Program-made: the position numbers and the translations under genes
Notes under the pieces: generated by a model
Database searches by the model: none
The model's input: only the letters and a program-made list of their open reading frames with translations
What the model was told of the DNA's origin: nothing
Origin: an uncultured Eubacteriales bacterium
GTDB taxonomy: Bacteria; Bacillota; Clostridia; Christensenellales; Aristaeellaceae
Reading direction: 5' to 3'
DNA: 64,000 nucleotides
NCBI GenBank assembly: GCA_900548145.1
Contig: URJB01000009.1
Span: 14,744-78,743 of the forward strand
In this document: positions 52,420 to 60,993 of the stretch, piece by piece
Layout of the letters: each line of letters starts with the position of its first letter
Numbering within the stretch: position 1 is the first letter of the stretch

Positions 52420-52440
52420 TGGCCGCGCAATGCGCGGCCA
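52420..52440 (-). terminator. GC hairpin after recR
   Basis: TGGCCGCGC and GCGCGGCCA separated by AAT. The T run on the minus strand is weak, so termination may be partial and rmuC could be read through. Confidence 0.45.
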
Positions 52441-52448
52441 GAAGAAGT

Positions 52449-53045
52449 TTACATTTCCCGGCGGCCCTCCATGGCCTTGGAAAGGGTGATCTCATCGGCG
52501 TATTCCAGATCGCTGCCCACCGGCACGCCGTGGGCGATCCGGGTAACGCGAATGCCCATGGGCTTGATGAGCCGCGCCAGATAGGAGGCCGTGGCTTCGC
52601 CCTCGATGTCCGGGTTGGTGGCCAGAATGACCTCTTTCACATCCGGATCGTTCAAACGGGCCATCAATTCTTTGATGCGGATATCCTCCGGCCCCACGCC
52701 GTCCATGGGGGAAAGAGCGCCGTGAAGCACATGGTACAGCCCTTGAAAATCCCGCATCCGCTCGATGGCGGCCACGTCCCGGGGGTCGCGCACGACGCAG
52801 ATTTGGCCGTTATGCCGCCGTTCGTCCCGACAGATGTCGCAAAGCTCGTCTGTGGAATAATTGCCGCACACGCTGCAATACCGGATGGATTTGCGGCCGC
52901 TGTAGATCGCCGTCGCCAGCTCCCGCACATCTTCCAGCGGCATACTGATGATGTGATAGGCCAGCCGCTGGGCGCTCTTGGTGCCTACGCCCGGCAGACG
53001 GGACAGCTGCGCCACCATTTTGGCGATGGGTTCCAGCTGCGCCAT
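52449..53045 (-). CDS. recR: Recombination mediator RecR
   Basis: A 198-residue ring-forming protein that helps load RecA at gaps. It has the helix-hairpin-helix LSRLPGVGTKSAQRLAYHI, the zinc finger CSVCGNYSTDELCDIC, and the Toprim domain with ICVVRDPRDVAAIE and ILATNPDIEGEATA. Length equals the usual 198. It begins 3 bases after the YbaB gene, the standard ybaB-recR pair; dnaX, which usually precedes them, is not present here. Confidence 0.97.
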   Translation of the reverse strand: MAQLEPIAKMVAQLSRLPGVGTKSAQRLAYHIISMPLEDVRELATAIYSGRKSIRYCSVCGNYSTDELCDICRDERRHNGQICVVRDPRDVAAIERMRDFQGLYHVLHGALSPMDGVGPEDIRIKELMARLNDPDVKEVILATNPDIEGEATASYLARLIKPMGIRVTRIAHGVPVGSDLEYADEITLSKAMEGRREM

Positions 53046-53048
53046 GGC

Positions 53049-53390
53049 TTAGAACATGCCTCCCATGCCGGGGGCCAGTTTTCCCAGCTCACTCTGACGG
53101 GTCTCCTCAGCGGTGTGCAGGGCCTCGTTCACCGCGGCCATCACCATGTCCTGCAGCATTTCCACGTCCTCGGGATCCACGCACTCGGGCTTGATCTGGA
53201 TGCCGGTCACTTCATGCTTGCCGTTGACGGTCACGCTGACCATGCCGCCGCCGGCCTGTGCGGAAAATTCCCGGGCCTCGATGTCCTCCTGCGCCTTCGT
53301 CATCTGCTCCTGCAGCTTCTGGGCCTGACGCATGAGCTGCTGCATATTGGCTCCGCCGCCAAATCCGCCGAACTGTTGATGTCTTGCCAT
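53049..53390 (-). CDS. ybaB: YbaB/EbfC-family nucleoid-associated protein
   Basis: A 113-residue DNA-binding protein. After a Gly/Phe-rich start (HQQFGGFGGGANM) the helical part QQLMRQAQKLQEQMTKAQEDIEAREF and the strand region GGGMVSVTVNGKHEVTGIQI are diagnostic. The ATG at 53390 follows GGAGGAGAAG; the longer open frame has no ribosome site there and would start upstream of the promoter. Confidence 0.94.
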   Translation of the reverse strand: MARHQQFGGFGGGANMQQLMRQAQKLQEQMTKAQEDIEAREFSAQAGGGMVSVTVNGKHEVTGIQIKPECVDPEDVEMLQDMVMAAVNEALHTAEETRQSELGKLAPGMGGMF

Positions 53391-53466
53391 GATGCTTCTC
53401 CTCCATAATGGGACGGGCGAAAACACACCCGCCGGTGATTCGATCAGAACAAATGTGCCGTTTACT

Positions 53467-53495
53467 ATCATACCGTTTTTAAGGAAAAAAAGCAA
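53467..53495 (-). promoter_or_regulatory. SigA-like promoter of ybaB-recR
   Basis: On the minus strand TTGCTT (53495-53490), 17 bases, TATGAT (53472-53467). Confidence 0.6.
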
Positions 53496-53659
53496 CGGGC
53501 ATTTCGGGCGGATTTTTAGGAACGTTTCTTTGTACTTTTTCTGTTTTCAATGGGCAAAAATGAAAATTAGCGCTTTTGCAGCTTGCATCTTCCGCCATTT
53601 TCTGATAGCCTGAAACAATGACAGGTTTTGACAAATGATGTTAGAGATGGTGAGATGCA

Positions 53660-55039
53660 ATGGAGCGATCCCGTGAAAAATTCGCCTCGCGGCTTGGGTT
53701 TATTCTGATATCGGCCGGATGCGCCATCGGCCTTGGAAATGTGTACCGTTTTCCCATCATTACGGGCGCTTACGGCGGCGGAGTCTTTGTATTGATATAC
53801 ATTGCGTTTCTGGTGCTGCTGGGCCTGCCCATCATGAGCGCGGAGCTGGCGGTGGGCCGCGGAAGCCAGCGCAGCATCGCCTCCTCCTTTGACGTGCTGG
53901 AAAAGAAGGGCCAGAAATGGCACCTGATGAAATATCTGGGCATCTGCGGCAATTATCTGCTGATGATGTTCTATACCGTCATTTCCGGCTGGATGGTCAT
54001 TTATTTTGTGAAATATCTGACCGGCTCCATCATGAGCGCCTCCGGGGTGGAGGGCCTGTCGGCGGTGTTCGGCAGTATGGTCAGCAATCCGGGCCTGATG
54101 GTGGTAAGCGCCTTCGCCGTCATTCTGATCTGCTTCGGCATTTGCTCCATGGGCCTGCAAAAGGGCGTGGAGGGCATTACCAAGTGGATGATGGTGGCGC
54201 TGCTGGCGTTGATGATCGGGCTGGCGGTCTATTCCGCTACGCTGCCCAACGCGGCGGAGGGGCTGCGCTTTTATCTGGTGCCTTCGCTGAAGCGGCTGGA
54301 AGAAGCGGGCGTGAGCACGGTGATCTCTGCGGCGATGGGGCAGTCCTTCTTTACCTTGAGCCTCGGCATTGGCTCGATTGCGATCTTCGGAAGCTATATC
54401 GGCAAGGAACGCCGTCTGCTGGGCGAATCCGTCACCATCGTGTGTCTGGATACCCTTGTGGCGATCATGTCCGGCATGATCATCTTCCCGGCCTGCTTTA
54501 CCTACAATCAGGGCGTGACCGCCGACGCTGGCAGCGTGGGCGCGGGCTTCCTGTTCACCACCCTGTCCAGCATCTTCAACGGAATGCCCGGCGGGCGGGT
54601 GATCGGCATGCTATTCTTCCTGTTCATGATTTTCGCGTCTTTTTCTACGGTCATTGCCGTGTTTGAAAACATCATGTCCTTCTGGCTGGAGCTGACGAAA
54701 CTGAACCGCCGGATGATCGCCCTGATCAACGCGGCGCTTTTGATGGTTCTTTCCCTGCCCTGTGCGCTGAGTCTGAATGTGTGGAGCAGCGTAAAGATTT
54801 TTGGCCTCGGCATTATGGACTTGGAGGATTTTGCCGTTTCCAATCTGTTATTGCCCATCGGCAGTCTGTTCTACGTGCTTTTCTGCACTACTCGGTACGG
54901 CTGGGGATGGGATCGGTATTTTGCCGAGGTCAATCTGGGAGACCGGGGCGCTCGGCTGCCACGCTGGATCCGTCCTTACATGACGTATGTGCTGCCGCTG
55001 ATCATACTGGCGGTGCTGGTCATGTCCGTTTTCGGCTGA
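53660..55039 (+). CDS. Neurotransmitter:sodium symporter-family transporter
   Basis: A 459-residue transporter of the NSS/SNF (LeuT) family with about 12 hydrophobic helices. The signature in helix 1 is FILISAGCAIGLGNVYRFPIITGAYGGG, with the Na+ and substrate site residues, followed by GLPIMSAELAVGRGSQ. Helix 6 region is VISAAMGQSFFTLSLGIGS. Bacterial members usually import amino acids such as tryptophan or tyrosine with Na+. Start ATG 53660 behind GGTGAG. Single-gene unit. Confidence 0.93.
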   Translation: MERSREKFASRLGFILISAGCAIGLGNVYRFPIITGAYGGGVFVLIYIAFLVLLGLPIMSAELAVGRGSQRSIASSFDVLEKKGQKWHLMKYLGICGNYLLMMFYTVISGWMVIYFVKYLTGSIMSASGVEGLSAVFGSMVSNPGLMVVSAFAVILICFGICSMGLQKGVEGITKWMMVALLALMIGLAVYSATLPNAAEGLRFYLVPSLKRLEEAGVSTVISAAMGQSFFTLSLGIGSIAIFGSYIGKERRLLGESVTIVCLDTLVAIMSGMIIFPACFTYNQGVTADAGSVGAGFLFTTLSSIFNGMPGGRVIGMLFFLFMIFASFSTVIAVFENIMSFWLELTKLNRRMIALINAALLMVLSLPCALSLNVWSSVKIFGLGIMDLEDFAVSNLLLPIGSLFYVLFCTTRYGWGWDRYFAEVNLGDRGARLPRWIRPYMTYVLPLIILAVLVMSVFG

Positions 55040-55102
55040 AAACGCCACATGGGCAGCACTGTTCTACAAATAAAACACGAACGGCCCAACAGAAATCTGT
55101 GA

Positions 55103-55141
55103 GTCCCGTCCCGGCCGGACAGGTGCCGGGATGGGGCTTTT
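55103..55141 (+). terminator. Terminator after the NSS transporter
   Basis: 55103-55115 pairs fully with 55125-55137 (two G-T pairs), then TTTT. Confidence 0.85.
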
Positions 55142-55148
55142 GTGCCTA

Positions 55149-55178
55149 TTGACACCCTGTCGGGCTTTCCGCTATAAT
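55149..55178 (+). promoter_or_regulatory. SigA-like promoter for the LacI-family gene
   Basis: TTGACA (55149-55154), 18 bases, TATAAT (55173-55178). Predicted transcript leader is about 75 bases. Confidence 0.8.
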
Positions 55179-55259
55179 GGCGTAAACGATTGAGGACGCA
55201 CGTTTTGTTTCTTTTGTTTTGCGCTGAAGAAACGGCGCGTAGGAGAGGAAGCGACGTTT

Positions 55260-56267
55260 ATGGTCACGCTCAAGGATATTTCCGTCAAATGCAAATGTTC
55301 GGTGGCAACGGTCAGCAAGGCGCTGAACGGAATGCCGGACATCGGGGAAGAAACGGCGCGGCATATTCGTCAGGTGGCGACCCAGATGGGCTATACGCCA
55401 AACGCTGCGGCCCGCACCCTGAAAACCAACCGCTCTCAGACCATTGGGCTGCTCATGTGCCAGCGGGATGAAAATATCTGGACGCATGACTTTTTCTCCC
55501 GGGTCGCCGCCGGCATTCAGGAAGTGATGGAGGGCAGCGGCTATGATGTAACGCCTATCAATTCCCTGCGCCTGCACACGGCGGGAGAACTGCTGCAATA
55601 CTGCGTTTATCGGAGATACGATGGAATTATCATCATGAGCGCCGGTTTTCGTCAGGAAGAAATGCGGGAAATTCTGGAAAGCAAGCTGCCTATGATATCC
55701 ATTGAGAATACCTTTCCGGGCCGGGGCGCGGTGCTGTCCGACAATATGCAGGGCACGGGCGAACTGGTGCGGCTGGCCTATGAAAAGGGTCATCGGAAGA
55801 TCGCTTTTATCCATGGCGAGGACACCAGCGTGACCCGCACCCGGCTGCAAAGTTTCCGGTCTGTCTGCAGTGAGCTGGAGCTGTCCATTCCGGAAGCCTA
55901 TCTTCGTCCGGCGCTGTATCACGACCGCAAAAGCGCCGCCCGGGAAGCGAAAGCCCTGCTGGCGCTGGAGGAGACGCCCACCTGCATTCTGTTTCAGGAC
56001 GATTATTCCTGCATCGGCGGACTGGATCTGCTCCGACGGGACGGCGTGACGCTGCCGGAAAACCTCAGCTACGCCGGGTACGACGGCATCAAGCTGGCCC
56101 AGCTGTTCACCCCCCGACTGACCACCTACCGGCAGGATATTTCCGTCATGGGGCAGGAAGCGGCCCGAATGCTGCTGGAAGCCATTGAGAAGCCGCAGGA
56201 TTTTCTGCCCCGGTACGTAACCATTCCGGGACGGCTGGTGGAGGGAGAAAGCGTTCGGTCTCTCTGA
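55260..56267 (+). CDS. LacI-family transcriptional regulator
   Basis: A 335-residue repressor. The N-terminal helix-turn-helix and hinge are VTLKDISVKCKCSVATVSKALNG and GYTPNAAARTLKTNRS; the periplasmic-binding-protein-like sugar domain follows (TIGLLMCQ..., YDGIIIMSAG, GHRKIAFIHG, CILFQDDYSCIGGL). It probably senses a sugar and controls carbohydrate genes, but none lies directly adjacent; the next gene has its own promoter. ATG 55260 behind AGGAGAGGAAG. Confidence 0.92.
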   Translation: MVTLKDISVKCKCSVATVSKALNGMPDIGEETARHIRQVATQMGYTPNAAARTLKTNRSQTIGLLMCQRDENIWTHDFFSRVAAGIQEVMEGSGYDVTPINSLRLHTAGELLQYCVYRRYDGIIIMSAGFRQEEMREILESKLPMISIENTFPGRGAVLSDNMQGTGELVRLAYEKGHRKIAFIHGEDTSVTRTRLQSFRSVCSELELSIPEAYLRPALYHDRKSAAREAKALLALEETPTCILFQDDYSCIGGLDLLRRDGVTLPENLSYAGYDGIKLAQLFTPRLTTYRQDISVMGQEAARMLLEAIEKPQDFLPRYVTIPGRLVEGESVRSL

Positions 56268-56292
56268 GCTTTTTCGCCGGGAGCGGTTTGCA

Positions 56293-56321
56293 TTGACAAG
56301 CCGCCAAGCGCGTGTCATACT
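56293..56321 (+). promoter_or_regulatory. SigA-like promoter for the radical SAM gene
   Basis: TTGACA (56293-56298), 17 bases, CATACT (56316-56321). Confidence 0.65.
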
Positions 56322-56362
56322 GAAAAACGCGAAATACAACGGGATTCCGGGAGGATGAAAGC

Positions 56363-57487
56363 ATGAAAATTTCCAAAAAGGACGCGCTGAGCTGGTTTAC
56401 TTTTTTTGCCGCTCTGCCGGAGGATGAAGAGATTCAGCAGCACCAGCAGGAGATCATCTATGCGGTGTTCAGCCAGATCGAGGACGCGGTGGACGCACGG
56501 AACGAGCGGCTGATGGGGGAGATTCCCCATCGGAAAAATCTGCAGGGCCGCACCCTGTATGTGGGCGATGAAAAGAAATTTCCCCGGGGCTGCTGCTCCT
56601 GCCTGCTTGGCACGGGCCTGACGGCCATCCGCAAGACCAACAAGTGCAATCTGCAATGCCCGTTCTGCTACGACTTCGGCGAAATGGACTGCCAGCCGCC
56701 GGTGGGCGAGGGCTTGTGGGAGATCGGCGGTACCCGCTTCCGGGAGCGGGATATTCCGCTGCTGTTGTCCATCCAGAAGAAGCCCACGGGCATTTCCTAC
56801 GTCTATCTGGAACCCTTTATGGAAATTGAAAAGTACTACGGTATTATCCGCCGCTTCCGGGAGGCGGGCATTCACCAGCATATGTACACCAACGGCACGC
56901 TGGCCACAGAAGAAAACCTGCGGGCGCTGGGGGAAAGCGGCCTGAACGAGTTGCGGTTCAATCTGGGTGCTTCCGGCTGCGCGGACAAGGTCATCCGCGC
57001 CATGGAAACGGCGAAAAAATATATCCCCTTCGTGGGTATCGAAACACCCATGACCCCGGATTTCGAACGGCAGTTCCAACAGAAGAAGGAGCAGATCCTG
57101 GCTACGGGGATCGACTTCATGAACTGCGCCGAACTGCACCTGAATCCCAACAACATTGGAAATTACTGGGGCGAGGAGCTGTACCTCTGCCGTCAGGGCT
57201 ATGTGTCGCCTATTTGGAGCCGGGAGATCACCTTCCGTCTGATGAAACAGGCGGACGAAGAACGCTGGCCCATCGTGGTGCATGACTGCTCCAACCATAC
57301 CAAATTCGCCCGCGACCTGAATCTGCGGGCCAAGGAGGGCGGATGGTTTGGTTCCAGCAGCTATACCTGCGAGTTTGACCGGCTGCCCTACGAAGCCTTC
57401 CTGCCCATTTTGCAGGATGAATCCTTCGCGTTTTTGGAGGAAGAAGAACTTCCCCATGGCTACCGTCCCGGCGAACTGGTTTTTTGA
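56363..57487 (+). CDS. Radical SAM protein of unknown function
   Basis: A 374-residue radical SAM enzyme. The SAM cluster is Cys95, Cys99 and Cys102 (CNLQCPFCYDFG). An additional cysteine group lies just before it: Cys77, Cys78 and Cys80 in FPRGCCSCLLG, a possible second metal site. The TIM-barrel core follows, with MYTNGTLATEENLRALGESGLNELRFNLGAS. No SPASM-type C-terminal cysteine cluster is obvious. It has its own promoter and no partner gene nearby. I cannot assign a substrate. Confidence 0.85.
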   Translation: MKISKKDALSWFTFFAALPEDEEIQQHQQEIIYAVFSQIEDAVDARNERLMGEIPHRKNLQGRTLYVGDEKKFPRGCCSCLLGTGLTAIRKTNKCNLQCPFCYDFGEMDCQPPVGEGLWEIGGTRFRERDIPLLLSIQKKPTGISYVYLEPFMEIEKYYGIIRRFREAGIHQHMYTNGTLATEENLRALGESGLNELRFNLGASGCADKVIRAMETAKKYIPFVGIETPMTPDFERQFQQKKEQILATGIDFMNCAELHLNPNNIGNYWGEELYLCRQGYVSPIWSREITFRLMKQADEERWPIVVHDCSNHTKFARDLNLRAKEGGWFGSSSYTCEFDRLPYEAFLPILQDESFAFLEEEELPHGYRPGELVF

Positions 57488-57489
57488 GC

Positions 57490-57518
57490 TTGCCTTTTGA
57501 AAAAGGATGCCCTATAAT
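57490..57518 (+). promoter_or_regulatory. SigA-like promoter for the small secreted protein
   Basis: TTGCCT (57490-57495), 17 bases, TATAAT (57513-57518). Confidence 0.7.
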
Positions 57519-57577
57519 AGGTATGGTTTAGACGGTTTTCACCGCCGAAAATGAAGATGTTTTGGGAGGAAAGACCA

Positions 57578-58255
57578 ATGAAGCGGTTTTTTGCACTGGT
57601 ACTCGCTCTGGTAGTTTGCCTGTTTTCCGTGACGGCGCTGGCCGAAGGAAAGCTCACCGTGACCGAAAAGAATCTGATCGAGTTTGAAGGCTCCAGCAAT
57701 GCCTATTTCTTTGCCAAGGTGGAAAACACCGGCGACGCTGCCATCGGCGTTGGCACCGGTAAACTGGTGTGCTTCAGCTCCGACGACGATGTGCTGGTTT
57801 CCGAAAGCTATGTGACCGCCAATCCGTCCTCGGTGATCCTGCAGCCCGGCGAATCTCTGTATGTCAGCGATTCCATCTGGGAAAGCGCGCTGGAAACCGC
57901 CGATATCGCCGACTTCAAGTTCTCCATGGACACGGAGGACTACGCCTCCGAGGTAACGTTTGTGCCCTGCGAGGCCACCTTGGAGATGAAGGATGAATAC
58001 GACAGCTATGTGTACGTCACCCTGACCAACAATACCGACGCTATCCAGTATGGCCCGTACGTCACCGTGGCGCTGCACGATCAGGAGGGCAATCTGGTCT
58101 ACGTTCGGGGCGAGTATGCTGACAGCCTGGGCGTTCATCCCGGCAGCACCGTGACCATTCGTGTGTATATCGACAGCGATTTCATCCGCTACTTCCAGAC
58201 GAACAATATCGAAATCAGCACCGCAAACGCTTATGTGTGCTACGAAGCTGAATAA
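57578..58255 (+). CDS. Secreted protein with two FxLYD-like beta domains
   Basis: A 225-residue exported protein. Residues 1-22 are a signal peptide ending TALAEG, without a lipobox. The mature part looks like two beta-sandwich repeats with a pattern of a folded extracellular domain (YFFAKVENTGDAAIGVGTGKL, later YVYVTLTNNTDAIQYGPYVTV), resembling FxLYD/DUF-type domains that follow changes in bonding partners at the cell surface; this is a guess. The ATG at 57578 follows GGGAGG; nine upstream residues in frame lack a site. Confidence 0.7.
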   Translation: MKRFFALVLALVVCLFSVTALAEGKLTVTEKNLIEFEGSSNAYFFAKVENTGDAAIGVGTGKLVCFSSDDDVLVSESYVTANPSSVILQPGESLYVSDSIWESALETADIADFKFSMDTEDYASEVTFVPCEATLEMKDEYDSYVYVTLTNNTDAIQYGPYVTVALHDQEGNLVYVRGEYADSLGVHPGSTVTIRVYIDSDFIRYFQTNNIEISTANAYVCYEAE

Positions 58256-58269
58256 ACCGCATGAAGCCC

Positions 58270-58304
58270 AAACCGCCCGCCGGGAAGTCTCCGGCGGGCG
58301 GTTT
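58270..58304. terminator. Bidirectional terminator between secreted protein and XRE genes
   Basis: A perfect 14-base stem (58270-58283 with 58291-58304), 7-base loop, A and T runs on both ends. Confidence 0.9.
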
Positions 58305-58309
58305 GCTAT

Positions 58310-58624
58310 TTATTTCTTTTCCAGAAGGCGGTTAATGAGTCCCAAAAGCATCAACAAATCAGTCTCGTCCAGCTGCTTCATCCCCGCGATAGCCTTTTGA
58401 ATCAGCTCGGGGTTCTGCGTCCCTTCGTCGAAAAACTGCTGGGGCGTCAGCTCGAAGTAATCGCAGATGGCGAAAAACTCCTTCATGGGAGGAAGGGCCT
58501 TACCGGAGGAAATATTGTGCACATAGCCCCGGCTGTGGCCGAGGTCATAGCTCATTCGATATTCTGATACACCCTTCCGCAGGCGCAGCTGTGTGATTCT
58601 CTCCCGCACGAATAGTTCGTCCAT
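58310..58624 (-). CDS. XRE-family helix-turn-helix regulator
   Basis: A 104-residue protein. The first 70 residues are a Cro/CI-type HTH (ITQLRLRKGVSEYRMSYDLGHSRGYVHNISSGKALP), and the rest a short helical end. The ATG at 58624 has GAGGTGA spaced 6 bases upstream. Single gene, convergent with the secreted protein and divergent from the zinc-ribbon gene. Targets unknown. Confidence 0.82.
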   Translation of the reverse strand: MDELFVRERITQLRLRKGVSEYRMSYDLGHSRGYVHNISSGKALPPMKEFFAICDYFELTPQQFFDEGTQNPELIQKAIAGMKQLDETDLLMLLGLINRLLEKK

Positions 58625-58695
58625 TGCCGTCACCTCACTATCGTATGATAGCTGCGCAGGATGGGAAAATGCTCTGCTATTTCTGGTTTATTTGA

Positions 58696-58724
58696 TTGAA
58701 AAAGCAATAAATATATGTTATTAT
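58696..58724 (+). promoter_or_regulatory. SigA-like promoter for the zinc-ribbon membrane protein
   Basis: TTGAAA (58696-58701), 17 bases, TATTAT (58719-58724). It lies in a clearly AT-rich stretch and leaves a leader of about 120 bases. Confidence 0.5.
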
Positions 58725-58849
58725 ATAAAAGAAAGCATACTGTTGTTGATTGATGCTTGCGATCATTCAAAGAAAGGCAGTATTGACTGAAGAAGATATT
58801 TCACTTGTTTGAAATATGAACCAAAAACAGGAATATGGGGGAAGAAAAA

Positions 58850-59557
58850 ATGGCAATGACAAAATGTCCCAGGTGTCATCAAGAAGTATACGATCAGGCG
58901 ACGGTATGTCCGTATTGCGGGGGACATATGGACGAAGAATTCTGCGCTATCTGCCATCGGGAAATCAAATATGCCGATTCGCCAGTTCTTTTTCATTCCG
59001 ATGAAAAGAACGCGGACGTGCATTGCTGTGAAAAGTGTAAAAAACAGTTGGACGTCATTCAGGAAAGCAATGACCCGGATGAAATGGAAAAGGCGATCAA
59101 TTCCATTTATGGTTACGCGAGCCGGATGCCCGGCGGGGAAGTCAAAGAAAATCTGATGGAAATTCTTTCTCTGAACGCGCCGGAGGTAGCCAGAATGAAA
59201 AAAGGAATCGAAACAGCGAAACCGGACGCTGTTCCCCCAAAAGACTATTTTGCCGAAAAAGAAGGGGAGGAAGCAGGATTGTTCAGTCATATCGGCGGAA
59301 AAATCAAAACGGCGACCACCGTTTTTTGCTGGATTGGAATTATATTCTGCGTTATAGTTGGAGCGTTTCTTTTAACACAAAACAGTCGTTATCAACCGAC
59401 GATAGGAGCCGGCCTTGGCATTATGCTAGGCGGTTCGCTGGTTTGCTGGCTTTCTTCCCTGATGGCATACGGCTTTGGCGAACTGATTGATGAAGTGAAG
59501 AAGAATAACCGTCTGTTGGAAAAGATGCAGGAATCCCAAAAAGCAGACGAAAAGTAA
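58850..59557 (+). CDS. Zinc-ribbon membrane protein
   Basis: A 235-residue protein of unknown function. The N-terminus has a zinc ribbon (CPRC near residue 6, CPYC near residue 20) and a second cysteine set (CAIC, then CCEKC). A helical middle follows, then two membrane helices (about 152-172 and 182-205) and a charged end. The ATG at 58850 is preceded by GGGGGAAG; an ATG 15 bases earlier overlaps that site. The gene and its upstream region are visibly richer in A and T than the rest of the window, so recent acquisition is possible. Confidence 0.7.
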   Translation: MAMTKCPRCHQEVYDQATVCPYCGGHMDEEFCAICHREIKYADSPVLFHSDEKNADVHCCEKCKKQLDVIQESNDPDEMEKAINSIYGYASRMPGGEVKENLMEILSLNAPEVARMKKGIETAKPDAVPPKDYFAEKEGEEAGLFSHIGGKIKTATTVFCWIGIIFCVIVGAFLLTQNSRYQPTIGAGLGIMLGGSLVCWLSSLMAYGFGELIDEVKKNNRLLEKMQESQKADEK

Positions 59558-59574
59558 TCGCACAAACCAATGGA

Positions 59575-59614
59575 AGGGAGGGAAAACCCCACAAGGCTTT
59601 CCCTCCCTGATTTT
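59575..59614 (+). terminator. Terminator after the zinc-ribbon gene
   Basis: AGGGAGGGAAA (59575-59585) pairs with TTTCCCTCCCT (59598-59608), then GATTTT. The minus-strand gene ending at 59627 may share it. Confidence 0.78.
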
Positions 59615-59626
59615 ATGAAACAGCAT

Positions 59627-59971
59627 TTAATCTGCAAACCGCGTATGCTGCACTTTCCACTTTTTCAGCTTGATATTCACCCAGAAGCTGTAAATGCCTA
59701 CCGTGACGATGGTGAGCAGCAGCCAGAGAAGCCATTTCCCGAACAACTGCATCGCCGTGCCGTCGAAGGCCAGCCGGTGGCCGTTGATGACCGTGTGCTT
59801 CGCCTCCCAACGGTAAACCATGCAGTAGGCCCACGGCAGGCAAATGCCCAGCGTACAGACCGTGATCAGCAGCCCAAGAAGCGTCCAGCCGACCAGCTGC
59901 AGCAGTCCGCCGTCAAAACGGGATTCTCCGCTGCCATTGGTGACGTTGATGTTGATTGTCGGGTTATCCAT
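59627..59971 (-). CDS. DUF898-like small membrane protein
   Basis: A 114-residue protein. A hydrophilic start with asparagines (NPTININVTNGSG) is followed by two hydrophobic helices (about 24-46 and 77-97). FDGGLLQLVGWTLLGLL, INGHRLAFDGTAMQLFGKWLLW and TVGIYSFWV are typical of the short DUF898/YjgN-related proteins. The ATG at 59971 follows AGGAGG. An open frame runs further upstream but has no ribosome site. Function unknown. Confidence 0.75.
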   Translation of the reverse strand: MDNPTININVTNGSGESRFDGGLLQLVGWTLLGLLITVCTLGICLPWAYCMVYRWEAKHTVINGHRLAFDGTAMQLFGKWLLWLLLTIVTVGIYSFWVNIKLKKWKVQHTRFAD

Positions 59972-60139
59972 CTTTCGTACCTCCTGATTGAGAAAGAAAG
60001 GAAACGAGGACGCTGCATTTTGATGCCCTGCGCGCCAAAGCGGCAGAATTGCCCCGATTTCTATGCGATTGCCGTTTTCCCTTCTTCGAATCGACTCTAT
60101 TATTGTAACGCCCGAAGAAAGGCCTGTCAACGAAAAACC

Positions 60140-60175
60140 ATCAAAAAAGGATTGCCCCACTTGGGACAATCCCTT
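60140..60175 (-). terminator. Terminator of the reverse rubrerythrin gene
   Basis: On the minus strand AAGGGATTGTCCCAA pairs with the complement at 60147-60159 with minor mismatch, followed by TTTTTT. Confidence 0.85.
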
Positions 60176-60189
60176 CAGTTGTGATTCGA

Positions 60190-60729
60190 TTAGCCGAAGT
60201 ACCGCTTCAGCAGACCCTCGAAGGCCTTGCCGTGACGGGCTTCGTCCCGGGCCATTTCGTGCACGGTGTCGTGGATGGCGTCCAGACCCAGCGCCTTGGC
60301 CTTTTTGGCCAGCTCGGTCTTGCCCATGGTGGCGCCGTTTTCGGCTTCCACACGGACGGTCAGGTTTTCCTTGGTGGAAGCGCTGACCATTTCGCCCAGC
60401 AGCTCGGCGAACTTGGCGGCATGCTCGGCTTCTTCGTAAGCGGCCTTTTCCCAGTACAGGCCGATTTCCGGATAGCCTTCCCGATGAGCGGCGCGGGCCA
60501 TAGCCAGATACATGCCGACCTCGGTGCACTCGCCGGTGAAGTTCTCCCGCAGACCCTGCTTGATTTCTTCCGGCACATCGCTGGCCACGCCGACCACATG
60601 CTCGGCGGCCCACACCTTTTCGCCCTCGGCCTTCACAAACTTGGCGCGGGGAGCCTTGCACTGGGGGCAGAATTCGGGAGCCTCGGAACCTTCGTAAACA
60701 TAACCGCAAACAGAGCAAACCCACTTCAT
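60190..60729 (-). CDS. Reverse rubrerythrin
   Basis: A 179-residue non-haem iron protein that reduces hydrogen peroxide and oxygen in anaerobes. The rubredoxin-type iron site is at the N-terminus (Cys5, Cys8, Cys21, Cys24), and the ferritin-like di-iron domain follows (CTEVGMYLAMARAAHREGYPEI, YEEAEHAAKF, MARDEARHGKAFEGL). In classical rubrerythrin the order is reversed, so this is the 'reverse' type known from Clostridium acetobutylicum. Start is ATG 60729, 9 bases after AGGAGG; an ATG 6 bases earlier is too close. Confidence 0.92.
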   Translation of the reverse strand: MKWVCSVCGYVYEGSEAPEFCPQCKAPRAKFVKAEGEKVWAAEHVVGVASDVPEEIKQGLRENFTGECTEVGMYLAMARAAHREGYPEIGLYWEKAAYEEAEHAAKFAELLGEMVSASTKENLTVRVEAENGATMGKTELAKKAKALGLDAIHDTVHEMARDEARHGKAFEGLLKRYFG

Positions 60730-60793
60730 ATTCATGTACCTCCTAAAAGTTTTGGTATTTTTCTTGGTGGCAGGTTTCTTATCGCCTGCATCT

Positions 60794-60822
60794 ATTATAT
60801 AACCAAAACCGCAGAGAGTGAA
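60794..60822 (-). promoter_or_regulatory. Promoter of the reverse rubrerythrin gene
   Basis: On the minus strand TTCACT (60822-60817), 17 bases, TATAAT (60799-60794). No clear PerR box was seen. Confidence 0.6.
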
Positions 60823-60913
60823 ACAGCTTTTTTGAAAAAAACCAAAAAAATTAGATAGGGGAAACTTTCGGCTTTTGGCGAGCACTTTCTACGGGGATGG
60901 ACGTTTTTTCACC

Positions 60914-60952
60914 AAAACAAAATGTCCCTGCCGAAGAAGCAGAGACATTTTG
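60914..60952 (-). terminator. Terminator of the metNIQ operon
   Basis: CAAAATGTCCCTGC (60918-60931) pairs with GCAGAGACATTTTG (60939-60952), one mismatch. On the minus strand TTTTGG follows. Confidence 0.82.
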
Positions 60953-60993
60953 CAGTAAATGGGATGGGGATAAAGCCCCAACCCTTTGTGTTT

